Shown: positions 19,000 to 27,593, counted from the first letter of the stretch. The stretch: 64,000 nucleotides of DNA from Massilia alkalitolerans DSM 17462 (GCF_000427785.1 NZ_ATYR01000001.1:124149-188148); one strand, 5' to 3'. Made by a program: numbers and translations. The notes: a model not told the origin generated them from the sequence alone.

Positions 19000-19034
19000 T
19001 GATATGACCACACTACTGATTGGCCAGGCCACTT
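19000..19034. promoter_or_regulatory. Paired operator-like site 1
   Basis: TGATATGACCA (19000-19010) and TGGCCAGGCCA (19021-19031, a perfect odd palindrome), centres 21 bases apart. ACTT follows as in site 2. The pattern fits GntR/FadR-type regulators (TGGTNNNACCA class), which commonly control uronate genes; the regulator itself is not in the window. Confidence 0.55.
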
Positions 19035-19097
19035 AGAGCGAAATTCGCCGGCCCTGCCCTCAAATCCTGGCCCTGTCTTTGCAGGTTTTACAAGAAG

Positions 19098-19132
19098 TGA
19101 TATGACCGGATTATAAATTGGTCAGGCCACTT
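19098..19132. promoter_or_regulatory. Paired operator-like site 2
   Basis: TGATATGACCG (19098-19108) and TGGTCAGGCCA (19119-19129), again 21 bases apart and followed by ACTT. The ends match site 1 (TGATATGACC; ATTGG then CAGGCCACTT) while the middle nine bases differ, which argues for conserved protein contacts rather than a recent duplication. Confidence 0.55.
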
Positions 19133-19271
19133 TGTTGCAACAAATATTTACGCGGCATAGCGCGTGGCCCAGAAATCATGTCGAATTAGCAAGAAACTGT
19201 TGCAATTTTCTAACGAAATTCGGTCGGAACCTCGGTTTTTGTCTCCAAAGTGTTCGACCAGATGCATGGTT

Positions 19272-19303
19272 TAGTCCAACCACCTATAAAAGTGGTCTTG
19301 CCA
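19272..19303. promoter_or_regulatory. Paired operator-like site 3 (weaker)
   Basis: TAGTCCAACCA (19272-19282) and TGGTCTTGCCA (19293-19303), also 21 bases apart. The right half read in reverse (ATTGGCAAGACCACTT) matches 13 of 16 bases of the right half of site 2. It is the copy closest to the plus-strand gene. Confidence 0.45.
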
Positions 19304-19383
19304 ATTCTCATACTTCAGGCCACCATATACCAAGCCTGCGGCTGTGAACGCCGGTAGCGCTACAACAAGACTGGAGACAAAGC

Positions 19384-20835
19384 ATGAATGAAAAGAATGT
19401 CGGGGGAATCGATCGCCGCACCGTACTGAAGACCGCCGGGGCGGCTGGCCTGGCGCTGGCCACCGGCGGCGCCTTCGCGGCGACCGCGCGCAAGCGCTAT
19501 GCGGTGGTGGGCGTGGGTTCGCGTGCGCGCATGTTCACCAATGCGATGACGGGCAAGTTCCGCGACACCAGCGAAGTCGTGGCCATCTGCGACAAGAATG
19601 CCGGCCGCCTGGCGCGCGCCGTGAAGCTCGTCACCGAGACCGGCGCCAGCCAGCCGCGCGGCTACGGCGCGGCGGACTTCGACCGCATGATCCGCGAAAC
19701 CAGGCCGGAGTATGTGATCGTCACCACGCCCGACGCCACCCACGACGACTACATCGTGCGCGCCCTCGAAGCCGGCTGCGACGTCATCACCGAGAAGCCG
19801 ATGACGACCACCGCCGCAAAGGCACAGCGCATCATCGATGCCGTCAAGCGGACCGGCCGCCAGGTCCGCGTCACCTTCAACTACCGCTATTCCCCGCCGC
19901 GCACCCAGATCAAGGAGCTCTTGATGTCGGGCGAGATCGGCGACGTCATCTCGGTCGACTTCACCTGGCTGCTCAACACCGTCCATGGCGCCGATTACTT
20001 CCGCCGCTGGCACGCCAACAAGGCCAATTCGGGCGGCCTGATGGTGCACAAGTCGACCCACCACTTCGACCTGGTCAACTGGTGGCTGGGCGCCCAGCCG
20101 GAGACCGTGCACGCCTTCGGTTCGCGCCAGTTCTACACCCCGGAAACCGCGCGCCGCATGGGCCTGTCCGGCCCGCACGAGCGCTGCCTCACCTGCCCGG
20201 AAAAGCAGAAGTGCAACTTCTACTTCGACCTGGCCTCGGACCCGGGCCTGAAAGCCCTCTACCTCGACAACGAGCGCTACGACGGCTACTACCGCGACCA
20301 GTGCGTGTGGCGCCCGAGCATCGACATCGAAGACACCATGAATGTGATGGTCCGCTACGACAACGGCGCGCACCTGAACTACGCGCTGTCGGCCTATGAC
20401 GCCTGGGAGGGCTACCACATTGCCTTCAACGGCACCAAGGGCCGCATCGAACACCGCATCGTCGAATCGGGCGGCGCGGCCGGCGCGGCCAAGGTGCAGA
20501 GCGGCAGCGAGAACGTGTCGATCCGCGTGATCCCGATGCGCGGCCAGCCGCGCGACATCGAGCCGATCATCGGCAAGGGCAGCCATGGCGGCGGCGACGA
20601 CGTCATGCTCACCGAGATCTTCGGCGAAGGACCGCCGGACAAGTACAAGCGCGCCTCGGACGAGCGCGCCGGCGCCTGGTCGGCCCTGGTCGGCATCGCG
20701 GCCAACAAGTGCTTCGAGACCGGACAGACGGTGCGCGTGGCCGACCTGGTCACCGGCCTGACGCCGCCGGACCGCGCGCCGATGCCGGACCGCCGCGCGC
20801 CGGTGCCGATGCCGATCCGGATCAAGATTCCCTGA
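19384..20835 (+). CDS. Tat-exported Gfo/Idh/MocA family oxidoreductase
   Basis: 483 residues. The N-terminus has a Tat signal (DRRTVLKTAGAAGLALATGG, cut near AFAAT). The mature protein begins with a Rossmann NAD(P) site (YAVVGVGSRARMF), followed by the EKP motif of the family (CDVITEKPMTTT) and a C-terminal substrate domain with HKSTHHFDLVNWWLG. An insertion carries CLTCPEKQKC (CXXCX5C), a possible metal site. Exported members act on glycans with tightly bound cofactor, some as glycosidases or epimerases. It shares its promoter with the pectin receptor, so a pectin-derived substrate is likely but not shown. The RBS is CTGGAGAC. Confidence 0.88.
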   Translation: MNEKNVGGIDRRTVLKTAGAAGLALATGGAFAATARKRYAVVGVGSRARMFTNAMTGKFRDTSEVVAICDKNAGRLARAVKLVTETGASQPRGYGAADFDRMIRETRPEYVIVTTPDATHDDYIVRALEAGCDVITEKPMTTTAAKAQRIIDAVKRTGRQVRVTFNYRYSPPRTQIKELLMSGEIGDVISVDFTWLLNTVHGADYFRRWHANKANSGGLMVHKSTHHFDLVNWWLGAQPETVHAFGSRQFYTPETARRMGLSGPHERCLTCPEKQKCNFYFDLASDPGLKALYLDNERYDGYYRDQCVWRPSIDIEDTMNVMVRYDNGAHLNYALSAYDAWEGYHIAFNGTKGRIEHRIVESGGAAGAAKVQSGSENVSIRVIPMRGQPRDIEPIIGKGSHGGGDDVMLTEIFGEGPPDKYKRASDERAGAWSALVGIAANKCFETGQTVRVADLVTGLTPPDRAPMPDRRAPVPMPIRIKIP

Positions 20836-20859
20836 TCAGCCACTTGCCAGAGTAAGAAT

Positions 20860-20968
20860 CGTAGGGTGGACGGCTTCGCCGTCCGCGCGTTCAACTGTGG
20901 CGAGAACAGCCGCGCAGTCTGCTCATGCCGAGTTTGAACGCGCGGACGGCATAGCCGTCCGCCCTACG
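20860..20968. repeat. MITE/REP-like inverted repeat, 109 bp
   Basis: Two 35-base arms, starting CGTAGGGTGGACGGCTTCGC and ending with GCCGTCCGCCCTACG, are near-perfect reverse complements around a 39-base spacer. Inside each arm GGACGGC...GCCGTCC is itself palindromic, giving nested hairpins. CGTAGGGTGGACGGC elements of this type are widespread short repeats in proteobacterial genomes. It sits between two convergent genes and ends one base before the receptor gene at 20970, so it may also serve as a two-way terminator. Confidence 0.8.
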
Positions 20969-20969
20969 T

Positions 20970-22949
20970 TTACAGATCCACTGACAAATAGGCCGACACC
21001 AGGCGCCCGTTGATGACGTCATACGCGCCGGCGCCGCGCAGTTCCCATCCGTAGGTATCGAACACATTGTTCACCGCCACCCGCAGCGAAGCCGGCTGCT
21101 CGCCCAGCTTGAAGCGATAGCGGCCGCTCAGCGCCACCAGGGTGCGCTCGGGGACGGCGACCCGGTTGTCGACGGTGGCGGTGATGGCGCCGCTGTGCGA
21201 GGCCGTCATGTCCAGCGACAGCCCGTCCAGCCACGGGGTGCGCCAGTCCAGGTTGAATTCGGCGCTGCGGCGGCTCATGCCGACCGGACGCTCGCCGACC
21301 CGCCCCAGGCGCACACCCTCGCCGGTCGCGCGCGGACGCGACAGGACCGCGCCGGCGACGACGTTCAGGCGTGGGCTCAGGGCGCCCGCCAGCGACACTT
21401 CCAGTCCCCGGTTCTGCACGTCGCCCAGCTGGGCGTAGCGGTTGCCGGCGTCGAAGTTGAAGTAGGGCTTGCGCAGGTCGAACACGGTGGCGACCAGCTT
21501 CATTTCCGGGCTCAGGGCATAGCGCAGGCCGAGGTCGCCCTGGGTGGTGCGGATCGCCGGCAGCAGCTCGTTGCGGTTGAGCGCATTGCTGGGCGCTACC
21601 CCGCTCTCTTCCAGTCCACGGGTAAAGCTGCCGAAGGCCACCAGCCTGGGACCGAAATGGCCAGCAACCGTCATGTTGTACAGCCAGGGCTTGTCCTCGG
21701 CCGTGGCCAGCGGCAGGCCCGGCTTGTGCAGGCGCTTGCGGTAGTCGGTCTTCTGCAGGCTGAAGCCGATCTCGCCCACCTTGCGCCAGCGTCCGTCATA
21801 GGCGAAGCCGCCGGTCCACTGGCGGGTGCGGTCGCGGGTCTGCTCGCCGAACACGAAGGCCGGCTCGGGCGCGGTGTAAGGCGCATCGATCGTGGTGCGC
21901 CCCAGGTCGAAGGCCTGCGAGCCGTCGTAGCGGCGCTGGCGGTCGCGCCCGCGCACGCTGAAGTGCAGATTGTGCAGGCGCGGGCCTTCGACGACGACGC
22001 GCGTGAGGCGCAGTTCGCCGCTGGTGGAGGCATTCTCCGCCGGCGGATCGACGATCAGGCGCCGGTTCGCGCTGCCGTCAAGCGTCACGCCCGTGAGCAG
22101 GTGGGTGAAGGCGCGGTGGTCGTTGTACAGCGAGCGGAACACGCCGGCACGGACGGTCCAGTCCTCGCCCGCGCGCAGCGTGGCCAGGCCGCCGTAGTTC
22201 ATCGCGGTGGTGCGAAAGTCGGCCCACTCCGGACCGTTGAAACGGCGGCGCTCGATGCGCGGCGGCAGGTGGCTGCCGGCCGGCAGGAAGCTTGGCGCCT
22301 TTTCGTCGTCGTAGGTCTCCGCGCGGTGCCAGAAGGGCACGATCTCGAGGCTGGCGGCCGGCTGCCAGCGCAGGCTCAGCGCGGCATTGCGGTAGCGCGA
22401 GTCGGTGCCGTTGGGGTATTCGTTGCTGCCGGCGGCGGTGCCGATGCCCAGGTTCAGGCTGCGCGCCAGCGGCAGTTCGCCGTCGGCCTCGACATAGGCG
22501 CCGCCGTAGCTGTCGCCACCCGTGACCATGGCCAGCCTGGCCCGATCGCCCGGCTTGCGGAAGCTGTAGTCGACGATGCCGGTCGGGGCCGGGAAGGGAT
22601 AGCCCTGGGCCGAGATGCCGACCCGGATGTTGGTGGAGCGCCGGATGCGCGGCGTGAGTCCCCAGACCTGGTCGAAGTACAGGCCCTCGATGCGCGCATT
22701 GCCCGCCGCGACCGGTGAGAAGCCGCGTACGCTCGACGAGTTGTACAGGCCGATGGTCTCGCGCCCGACGCTGGTGCCGAAGGCATCCTCGGCCTGGCGC
22801 ATCACGTTTTCGTCGGCGCGCCCATGCAGCTGCTGGGTGCCGGGCGTCGCCGGCTCGGCGGGCTGGCTGGCGGAGGGAGGGGTGGTCTGCGCCCAGGTGG
22901 GCGCCGCGGCCAGGGCCAGCAGGACGGTCGAGCTCAGGATCTTCAGCAT
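20970..22949 (-). CDS. TonB-dependent receptor, siderophore-type
   Basis: 659 residues with a clear signal peptide (MLKILSSTVLLALAAAPTWA). The plug is compact (TIGLYNSSSVRGFSP, IEGLYFDQVWGLTPR) and the barrel ends YLSVDL rather than in aromatic F. It is shorter than the sugar receptor in this window and resembles siderophore- or metal-type receptors (RNAALSLRWQPAASLEIVPF, YALSPEMKLVATVFDL). The ligand is unknown. The promoter region contains a repeated TATTGATAG operator-like sequence rather than a clear Fur box. The stop lies one base from the inverted-repeat element. Confidence 0.85.
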   Translation of the reverse strand: MLKILSSTVLLALAAAPTWAQTTPPSASQPAEPATPGTQQLHGRADENVMRQAEDAFGTSVGRETIGLYNSSSVRGFSPVAAGNARIEGLYFDQVWGLTPRIRRSTNIRVGISAQGYPFPAPTGIVDYSFRKPGDRARLAMVTGGDSYGGAYVEADGELPLARSLNLGIGTAAGSNEYPNGTDSRYRNAALSLRWQPAASLEIVPFWHRAETYDDEKAPSFLPAGSHLPPRIERRRFNGPEWADFRTTAMNYGGLATLRAGEDWTVRAGVFRSLYNDHRAFTHLLTGVTLDGSANRRLIVDPPAENASTSGELRLTRVVVEGPRLHNLHFSVRGRDRQRRYDGSQAFDLGRTTIDAPYTAPEPAFVFGEQTRDRTRQWTGGFAYDGRWRKVGEIGFSLQKTDYRKRLHKPGLPLATAEDKPWLYNMTVAGHFGPRLVAFGSFTRGLEESGVAPSNALNRNELLPAIRTTQGDLGLRYALSPEMKLVATVFDLRKPYFNFDAGNRYAQLGDVQNRGLEVSLAGALSPRLNVVAGAVLSRPRATGEGVRLGRVGERPVGMSRRSAEFNLDWRTPWLDGLSLDMTASHSGAITATVDNRVAVPERTLVALSGRYRFKLGEQPASLRVAVNNVFDTYGWELRGAGAYDVINGRLVSAYLSVDL

Positions 22950-22987
22950 GAGGCAATGCGCAAGTCGGAAAGCTGCGCATTATCCGG

Positions 22988-23034
22988 TATTGATAGACCA
23001 CTATCAATATGAATATGCCTTCCAATATTGATAG
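22988..23034. promoter_or_regulatory. TATTGATAG operator cluster between receptor and permease
   Basis: TATTGATAG (22988-22996), spacer ACCA, CTATCAATA (23001-23009) form a perfect 9-bp inverted repeat; a third TATTGATAG lies at 23026-23034, followed by AGTATCAT. It sits 39-85 bases upstream of the minus-strand receptor and 40-86 upstream of the plus-strand permease, so it could control both. It is not a good Fur consensus; the regulator is not recognised. Confidence 0.6.
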
Positions 23035-23073
23035 AGTATCATCGACACCATCCTTGAACTCCCGGCTCTCCTG

Positions 23074-24132
23074 ATGACGCAATTCACGCTGCCGCAAAAC
23101 TCCTTCCTGCTCCTGCTGGGCGCGGTGACCCTCGCCTTTTTCTGGATCCTGCTGCCGTTCTCGGGCGCCGTCTTCTGGGGCATGGTGCTGGCGATCGTAT
23201 TCGCGCCCGTGCACGCCCGGCTGCTGGCGGCGTGCGGACAGCGCCCGAATGTCGCGGCGTTCGCCACCCTGATGCTGATCGTCCTGATGGTGATCCTGCC
23301 GGTGACGCTGATCGCCGCCGCGCTGGTCGACCAGGCCCTCAGCCTGTACGCCATGGTCAGCGCCGGCAGCCTCGACTTCGATGCCATGCTGCGCCGCATG
23401 GTGGCGGGCCTGCCCGGCTGGGCCAGTTCGCTGTTCGACCGCTACCAGTCGACCATCATGGACACCTTGCAGGACAAGCTCAGCGCCGGAGTCGCCCAGG
23501 CCAGCCAGCTGGCGGCGCGCTATGCGGTCAACCTCGGCCGCAATGCGCTCGGCTTCCTGGTCAGCATGACCGTGATGCTGTACCTGCTGTTCTTCCTGTT
23601 CCGCGACGGGCGCCTGATCGCGGCGCGCATCAAGCGCGCGGTGCCGCTCGACTCGCACTACAAGAAACCCCTGTTCGACAAGTTCGTGACCGTGATCCGC
23701 GCCACCGTGAAGGGCAACGTGCTGGTGGCGGTCGCCCAAGGCACGCTGGGCGGCCTGATCTTCTGGTTCCTGGACGTCCCCGGGCCGGTGCTGTGGGGCG
23801 TGGTGATGAGCTTCCTGTCGCTGCTGCCGGCCGTGGGCGCCGCCATCATCTGGGGGCCGGTGGCGGCCTATTTCCTGTTCACGGGTTCGGTCACGCAAGG
23901 AGTGGTGCTGGCCTTGTACGGCGTGCTGGTGATCGGACTGGTCGACAACCTGCTGCGTCCCATCCTGGTGGGCAAGGACACCAAGCTGCCGGACTACCTG
24001 GTGCTGCTGTCCACGCTCGGCGGCATGGCGCTGTTCGGCCTGAACGGCTTCGTGATCGGTCCGGTGATCGCGGCGCTGTTCATCGCGGCCTGGAGCCTGT
24101 TCGCGCGCTCCGACGAGTTCCACGCGGAGTGA
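23074..24132 (+). CDS. AI-2E family (PerM/UPF0118) transporter
   Basis: 352 residues with about eight membrane helices. N-terminal pair LLLLGAVTLAFFWILLPFSG and FWGMVLAIVFAPVH; a central soluble stretch (residues ~95-150); C-terminal VPGPVLWGVVMSFLSLLPAVGAAIIWGP, then VDNLLRPILVGKDTKLPDY, which is the family signature. Members include the TqsA exporter and other small-molecule or Na+/H+ transporters, so the substrate is open. It is divergent from the TonB receptor by 124 bases. Confidence 0.9.
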   Translation: MTQFTLPQNSFLLLLGAVTLAFFWILLPFSGAVFWGMVLAIVFAPVHARLLAACGQRPNVAAFATLMLIVLMVILPVTLIAAALVDQALSLYAMVSAGSLDFDAMLRRMVAGLPGWASSLFDRYQSTIMDTLQDKLSAGVAQASQLAARYAVNLGRNALGFLVSMTVMLYLLFFLFRDGRLIAARIKRAVPLDSHYKKPLFDKFVTVIRATVKGNVLVAVAQGTLGGLIFWFLDVPGPVLWGVVMSFLSLLPAVGAAIIWGPVAAYFLFTGSVTQGVVLALYGVLVIGLVDNLLRPILVGKDTKLPDYLVLLSTLGGMALFGLNGFVIGPVIAALFIAAWSLFARSDEFHAE

Positions 24133-24219
24133 AAAGGAGTATTGCGTAGCGCGCATCAATCGGGGCCGGCGGCCCCCATAGAATCGGTCCCGACATCCAT
24201 TCACGACAAGGACCACACC

Positions 24220-25437
24220 ATGCGCCCACCTGCCACGCCCGCCGCCGACATTTCTCCAGGATTGACGCGCCTGCTCGCCGTCTCGGCCGGCCTGATCGTC
24301 GCCAACCTGTACTACGCCCAGACCCTGGTCGGGCCGATCAGCCTTGCCACCGGCCTGTCGGCCCAGGCAGCCGGCCTGGTCGTCACCCTGACCCAGGCCG
24401 GCTATGCCCTCGGCCTGCTCTTCATCGTGCCGCTCGGCGACCTGCTGGAAAATCGCCGGCTGGTGTTCTGCGCCCTGCTGGGGACCGCCGCGGCCTTGCT
24501 TGCCGCCGCCGTCAGCAGCAATGCCTGGCTGTTCCTGGCCGCCGCGCTGGGCATCGGGCTCGGCTCGGTGGCGGCCCAGGTGCTGGTGCCCTTCGCCGCC
24601 CACCTGTCGCGCGAGGAAACCCGCGGCCAGGCTGTCGGCAAGGTGGTCAGCGGTTTGCTGCTGGGGATCATGCTGGCCCGGCCCGTGGCCAGCCTGGTGG
24701 CCGATGCCGCCGGCTGGCACGCGGTGTTCGGCGGCGCGGCCGCCATCATCCTGGTGCTGGCCTTCGTGCTGCGCAGCAGGCTGCCGCAGCGCGCACCAAC
24801 GCAGGACCTCTCCTACCGCAAGCTGATCGCGTCGCTGTGGACCCTGCTGGCGAGCACGCCGCTGCTGCGCCGCCGCGCCGCCTACCATGCGGGCCTGTTC
24901 GGGGCCTTCAGCCTGTTCTGGACCGTGACACCCTTGATGCTGGAAGGTCCGCGCTTTCACCTGTCGCAGACCGGCATCGCCATCTTCGCGCTGGTCGGCA
25001 TGGCCGGGGCCATCGCCTCGCCGGTGGCCGGACGGCTGGCAGACGCCGGCCACACCTTGCGTGCGACCGCCGCGGCCCTGGTGCTGGGCGTGCTGGGCTT
25101 CGCGCTGCCGCTCTACCAGCCGGCCTCGCGCGAACTGGCGATCGGGGTGCTGGCCGTGGCCTCGATCGTGCTCGACATGGCGGTCGCGGCCAACCTGGTG
25201 CTGGGACAGCGCGCCATCTTCAGCCTCGGCGCGGAAGTGCGCAGCCGCCTGAACGGCATCTACTTCGCCCTGTTCTTCGGCGGCGGCGCGCTGGGATCGG
25301 CGCTGGGCGCCTGGGTATTCGCGCAATATGGCTGGAATGCCGCCCTGCTGGCCGGCATGGCTTTCCCGGCCGCCGCCCTGCTCTACTGGCTGGGCGAGTT
25401 GCCGGGTCGTGCTTCGGTACTGGGGAAAACTGTTTAG
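24220..25437 (+). CDS. MFS transporter
   Basis: 405 residues and about 12 membrane helices. The signatures are typical of the sugar-efflux/drug-type group: ANLYYAQTLVGPIS at helix 1, GYALGLLFIVPLGDLLENRR (the helix 2-3 MFS motif), and PVAGRLADAGHTLRA in the second half. The start at 24220 is chosen because upstream residues to the TTG at 24142 have no ribosome site and overlap the gap. The last four bases overlap the end of the convergent LysR gene, which probably regulates it. Probably an efflux pump; substrate unknown. Confidence 0.88.
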   Translation: MRPPATPAADISPGLTRLLAVSAGLIVANLYYAQTLVGPISLATGLSAQAAGLVVTLTQAGYALGLLFIVPLGDLLENRRLVFCALLGTAAALLAAAVSSNAWLFLAAALGIGLGSVAAQVLVPFAAHLSREETRGQAVGKVVSGLLLGIMLARPVASLVADAAGWHAVFGGAAAIILVLAFVLRSRLPQRAPTQDLSYRKLIASLWTLLASTPLLRRRAAYHAGLFGAFSLFWTVTPLMLEGPRFHLSQTGIAIFALVGMAGAIASPVAGRLADAGHTLRATAAALVLGVLGFALPLYQPASRELAIGVLAVASIVLDMAVAANLVLGQRAIFSLGAEVRSRLNGIYFALFFGGGALGSALGAWVFAQYGWNAALLAGMAFPAAALLYWLGELPGRASVLGKTV

Positions 25438-26345
25438 TTCAGGCCGGAGCGCGTGAGGTGCGCGGCGAGCAGGTCGACAAAGGCGCGGATCTTGTGCGAA
25501 CCGCGCCGGTTCGTCTGGTAGAGCGCATGCAGCGCGACGTCCATCGGGCCAGGGTTGGCCTCCCAGGCCGGCAGCACCGGCGCCAGGCGGCCGGCGGCGA
25601 CGTCGTCGCGCACCAGCCAGTGCGCCAGCATCGCGACGCCGAGGCCGGCGAGCGCGGCCTGGCGCAGCAGTTCGGCGCTGTTGGCCTGCAGGACGGCGTC
25701 GATGCTGATCTCCTCAGCCTCGCCTTCCCCCTCGGGGCGCCGCATGCGCCACACCCGCCGCTCGGCGAGCTGCAGGCAGTCGTGGTGGGCCAGGTCGGGC
25801 GGCAGGATCGGCATGCCGCGGCTGGCCAGGTAGGCCGGGCTCGCGCACAACAGGCGCCGGTGGGAGCCGAGGCGCCGCGCCACCAGGGTCGAATCCGGCT
25901 CGATCCTGCCGATCCGGATGGCGACGTCGATCGATTCGTCGACCAGGCGCGCGGCTTCGTCGCTGAGGCGCAGGTCCAGCACCAGGCGCGGGTACCTGGC
26001 GCGCAGTTCCGGCAGGATGGGCGCGATGTGCAGGGTGGCGAAGCTCACGGGCGCGGCGACGCGCAGCACGCCCTTGACGTCGCCGCCCTGCCCCGCGACT
26101 GCATCGTCGGCGGCGTCGAGCTGCTCCAGCACGCGCCGCGCTTCCTCGTAATAGCTGCGCCCGGTATCGGTGAGCGTGACGCTGCGGGTGGAGCGGTTCA
26201 GCAGGACGGCGCCGAGCCTTGCTTCGAGTGCATCGACCAGCCGCGTCACGGAAGACGTGGCCACGCCCAGCTGGCGCGCGGCGGGCGAAAAGCCGCCGCT
26301 GGCCGCGACCAGGCAGAACGCCTTCAGTTCGGCGAACCGGTCCAT
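25434..26345 (-). CDS. LysR family transcriptional regulator
   Basis: 303 residues. The N-terminal helix-turn-helix FSPAARQLGVATSSVTRLVD and the effector domain (VKGVLRVAAPVSFATLHIAP) place it in the CrgA/DhcR-like branch of LysR. It is convergent with and overlaps the tail of the MFS gene by four bases, so control of that transporter is plausible. The ATG at 26345 lies six bases from the end of the upstream phosphodiesterase gene, suggesting co-transcription from that side. Confidence 0.9.
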   Translation of the reverse strand: MDRFAELKAFCLVAASGGFSPAARQLGVATSSVTRLVDALEARLGAVLLNRSTRSVTLTDTGRSYYEEARRVLEQLDAADDAVAGQGGDVKGVLRVAAPVSFATLHIAPILPELRARYPRLVLDLRLSDEAARLVDESIDVAIRIGRIEPDSTLVARRLGSHRRLLCASPAYLASRGMPILPPDLAHHDCLQLAERRVWRMRRPEGEGEAEEISIDAVLQANSAELLRQAALAGLGVAMLAHWLVRDDVAAGRLAPVLPAWEANPGPMDVALHALYQTNRRGSHKIRAFVDLLAAHLTRSGLN

Positions 26346-26351
26346 GCCGGC

Positions 26352-27593
26352 TTAGAACGCCAGCGTGACGCTACGCGGGCAATGGTCGCTGGTCTCGATG
26401 CGCTGGTCGGGGGCCTGCACCACCGCGGTCTTGCGCGAGCCGAGACTGTCCGGCTGGCGCGCCGCCAGGGCGCCGCTGAGCACGATGTGGTCGAGGCCGG
26501 TAAAGCCCTTGCAGTTCGCGTCCACGCTGGCCAGCGGCACCTGCCGCAGGTCCCTGCCCGCGTTCAGCTCCTGCCACATGTAGCGTGTGGCCACGCGGCC
26601 GTCCTTGTCCGTTGCCGGCACGCCGGCCGGGTCGCTGCCGTCGGTACGCACCTTGTCGGCCGGGATGTTGGCCGCGGCCTCCTCGTCGATGCGGCGGTTG
26701 AAGTCGCCCAGCAGGACGAAGTCCGGGCTCTGTTTGGCCACGCTGTCGATCCAGCGCTCGAGCGGCGCGACCTGGCGGTTCAGGGTCTTGCAGGCTCCGG
26801 CCGGATCGTCCAGCAGGCGCGCCTGGTAGATCGGGGTCGGCACGATATTGGCGCAGCCGGACTTCAGGTGCACGTTAAGAAAAGCGATGGGGCGCCCCGC
26901 CACCTTCAGCTCGAGCGCCAGTCCCGGACGGACCTTGCGCGACTCGGGGTCGGCGGGATTGTCGACGATGGCCAGGCCCTTGTCCACGCTGCAGCGGGCT
27001 TCGTTACCCAGGCTGCGGTCCCAGGCGAAGGCCAGGGTCTGGAAACCCTCGTGCGGCGCGTCGCAGACGCCGAAGCGGCCGGCATGCCGTCCCAGCAGCT
27101 GCTTGATCACCTCGCTTGACCGCACCTCCTGGAAGGCGATCACGCGCACGCCATCCTTCTCGATCAGCCCTGCGATGGTCGCCTGCAAGCCAGCCAGCTT
27201 GGCCGCGTAGTCGGCGCTCGTGAGCGCCACCGGCGCACCGCGTCCCTGATAGGCATTACACGGCGCCATCATGGCCGCCCCGTCGCGACCGCCCGCCAGG
27301 CGCTCGGTGTCGGCGACGCACTGGCGCGCCACCTTCACGGCTTCCTCGGTGATCGACGTTTGTCCCGGCTGGCGGCGCGGGCGCGTGTCGCACCACGACA
27401 CGGTCGAGCAGACCGCATTCTGGCGATCGAAATCCTGCTGCGAGCCGGCCCAGCCCATGTTGAAGGAAGCGACGCCGATGGAGGTCGCCGCCGGCGGCGG
27501 AGCAGGATCGGCAGCATGGCTTGCCGCGGCGGCAAGCAGCGACGCCAGGACGGCGATGCGGGTTGGTTTGATCATGGACATCGTGCTTTTCAT
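26352..27593 (-). CDS. Exported endonuclease/exonuclease/phosphatase family protein
   Basis: 413 residues with a signal peptide (after MKSTMSMIKPTR: IAVLASLLAAAASHA). Core EEP motifs: SIGVASFNMGW (Asn), VIAFQEVRS (metal Glu), LNVHLKSGC (His), FVLLGDFNRR (Asp/Asn) and ETSDHCPRSVTL (catalytic Asp-His). All catalytic residues are present, so a phosphodiester- or phosphomonoester-cleaving enzyme in the periplasm or medium. Nuclease or phospholipase cannot be separated from sequence. Seven cysteines suggest disulfides. The upstream region to 27840 is AT-rich and holds divergent promoters. Confidence 0.87.
   Translation of the reverse strand: MKSTMSMIKPTRIAVLASLLAAAASHAADPAPPPAATSIGVASFNMGWAGSQQDFDRQNAVCSTVSWCDTRPRRQPGQTSITEEAVKVARQCVADTERLAGGRDGAAMMAPCNAYQGRGAPVALTSADYAAKLAGLQATIAGLIEKDGVRVIAFQEVRSSEVIKQLLGRHAGRFGVCDAPHEGFQTLAFAWDRSLGNEARCSVDKGLAIVDNPADPESRKVRPGLALELKVAGRPIAFLNVHLKSGCANIVPTPIYQARLLDDPAGACKTLNRQVAPLERWIDSVAKQSPDFVLLGDFNRRIDEEAAANIPADKVRTDGSDPAGVPATDKDGRVATRYMWQELNAGRDLRQVPLASVDANCKGFTGLDHIVLSGALAARQPDSLGSRKTAVVQAPDQRIETSDHCPRSVTLAF

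Larger units (their letters stand above)
18973..19383. promoter_or_regulatory. 411-bp divergent promoter region of the pectin locus
   Basis: No gene fits here. The block is AT-rich relative to its flanks and drives the TonB receptor (minus) and the Gfo/Idh/MocA gene (plus). It contains three pairs of 11-base imperfect palindromes of the TGGNNNNNCCA type, each pair spaced 21 bases centre to centre (listed separately). The last pair ends 81 bases before the plus-strand ATG. Confidence 0.7.

Noticed and set aside
22078..25326. 1082-codon minus-strand ORF across receptor, permease and MFS genes
   Set aside because: Gln/His/Arg-rich shadow with no domain, running antisense to two clear membrane protein genes.
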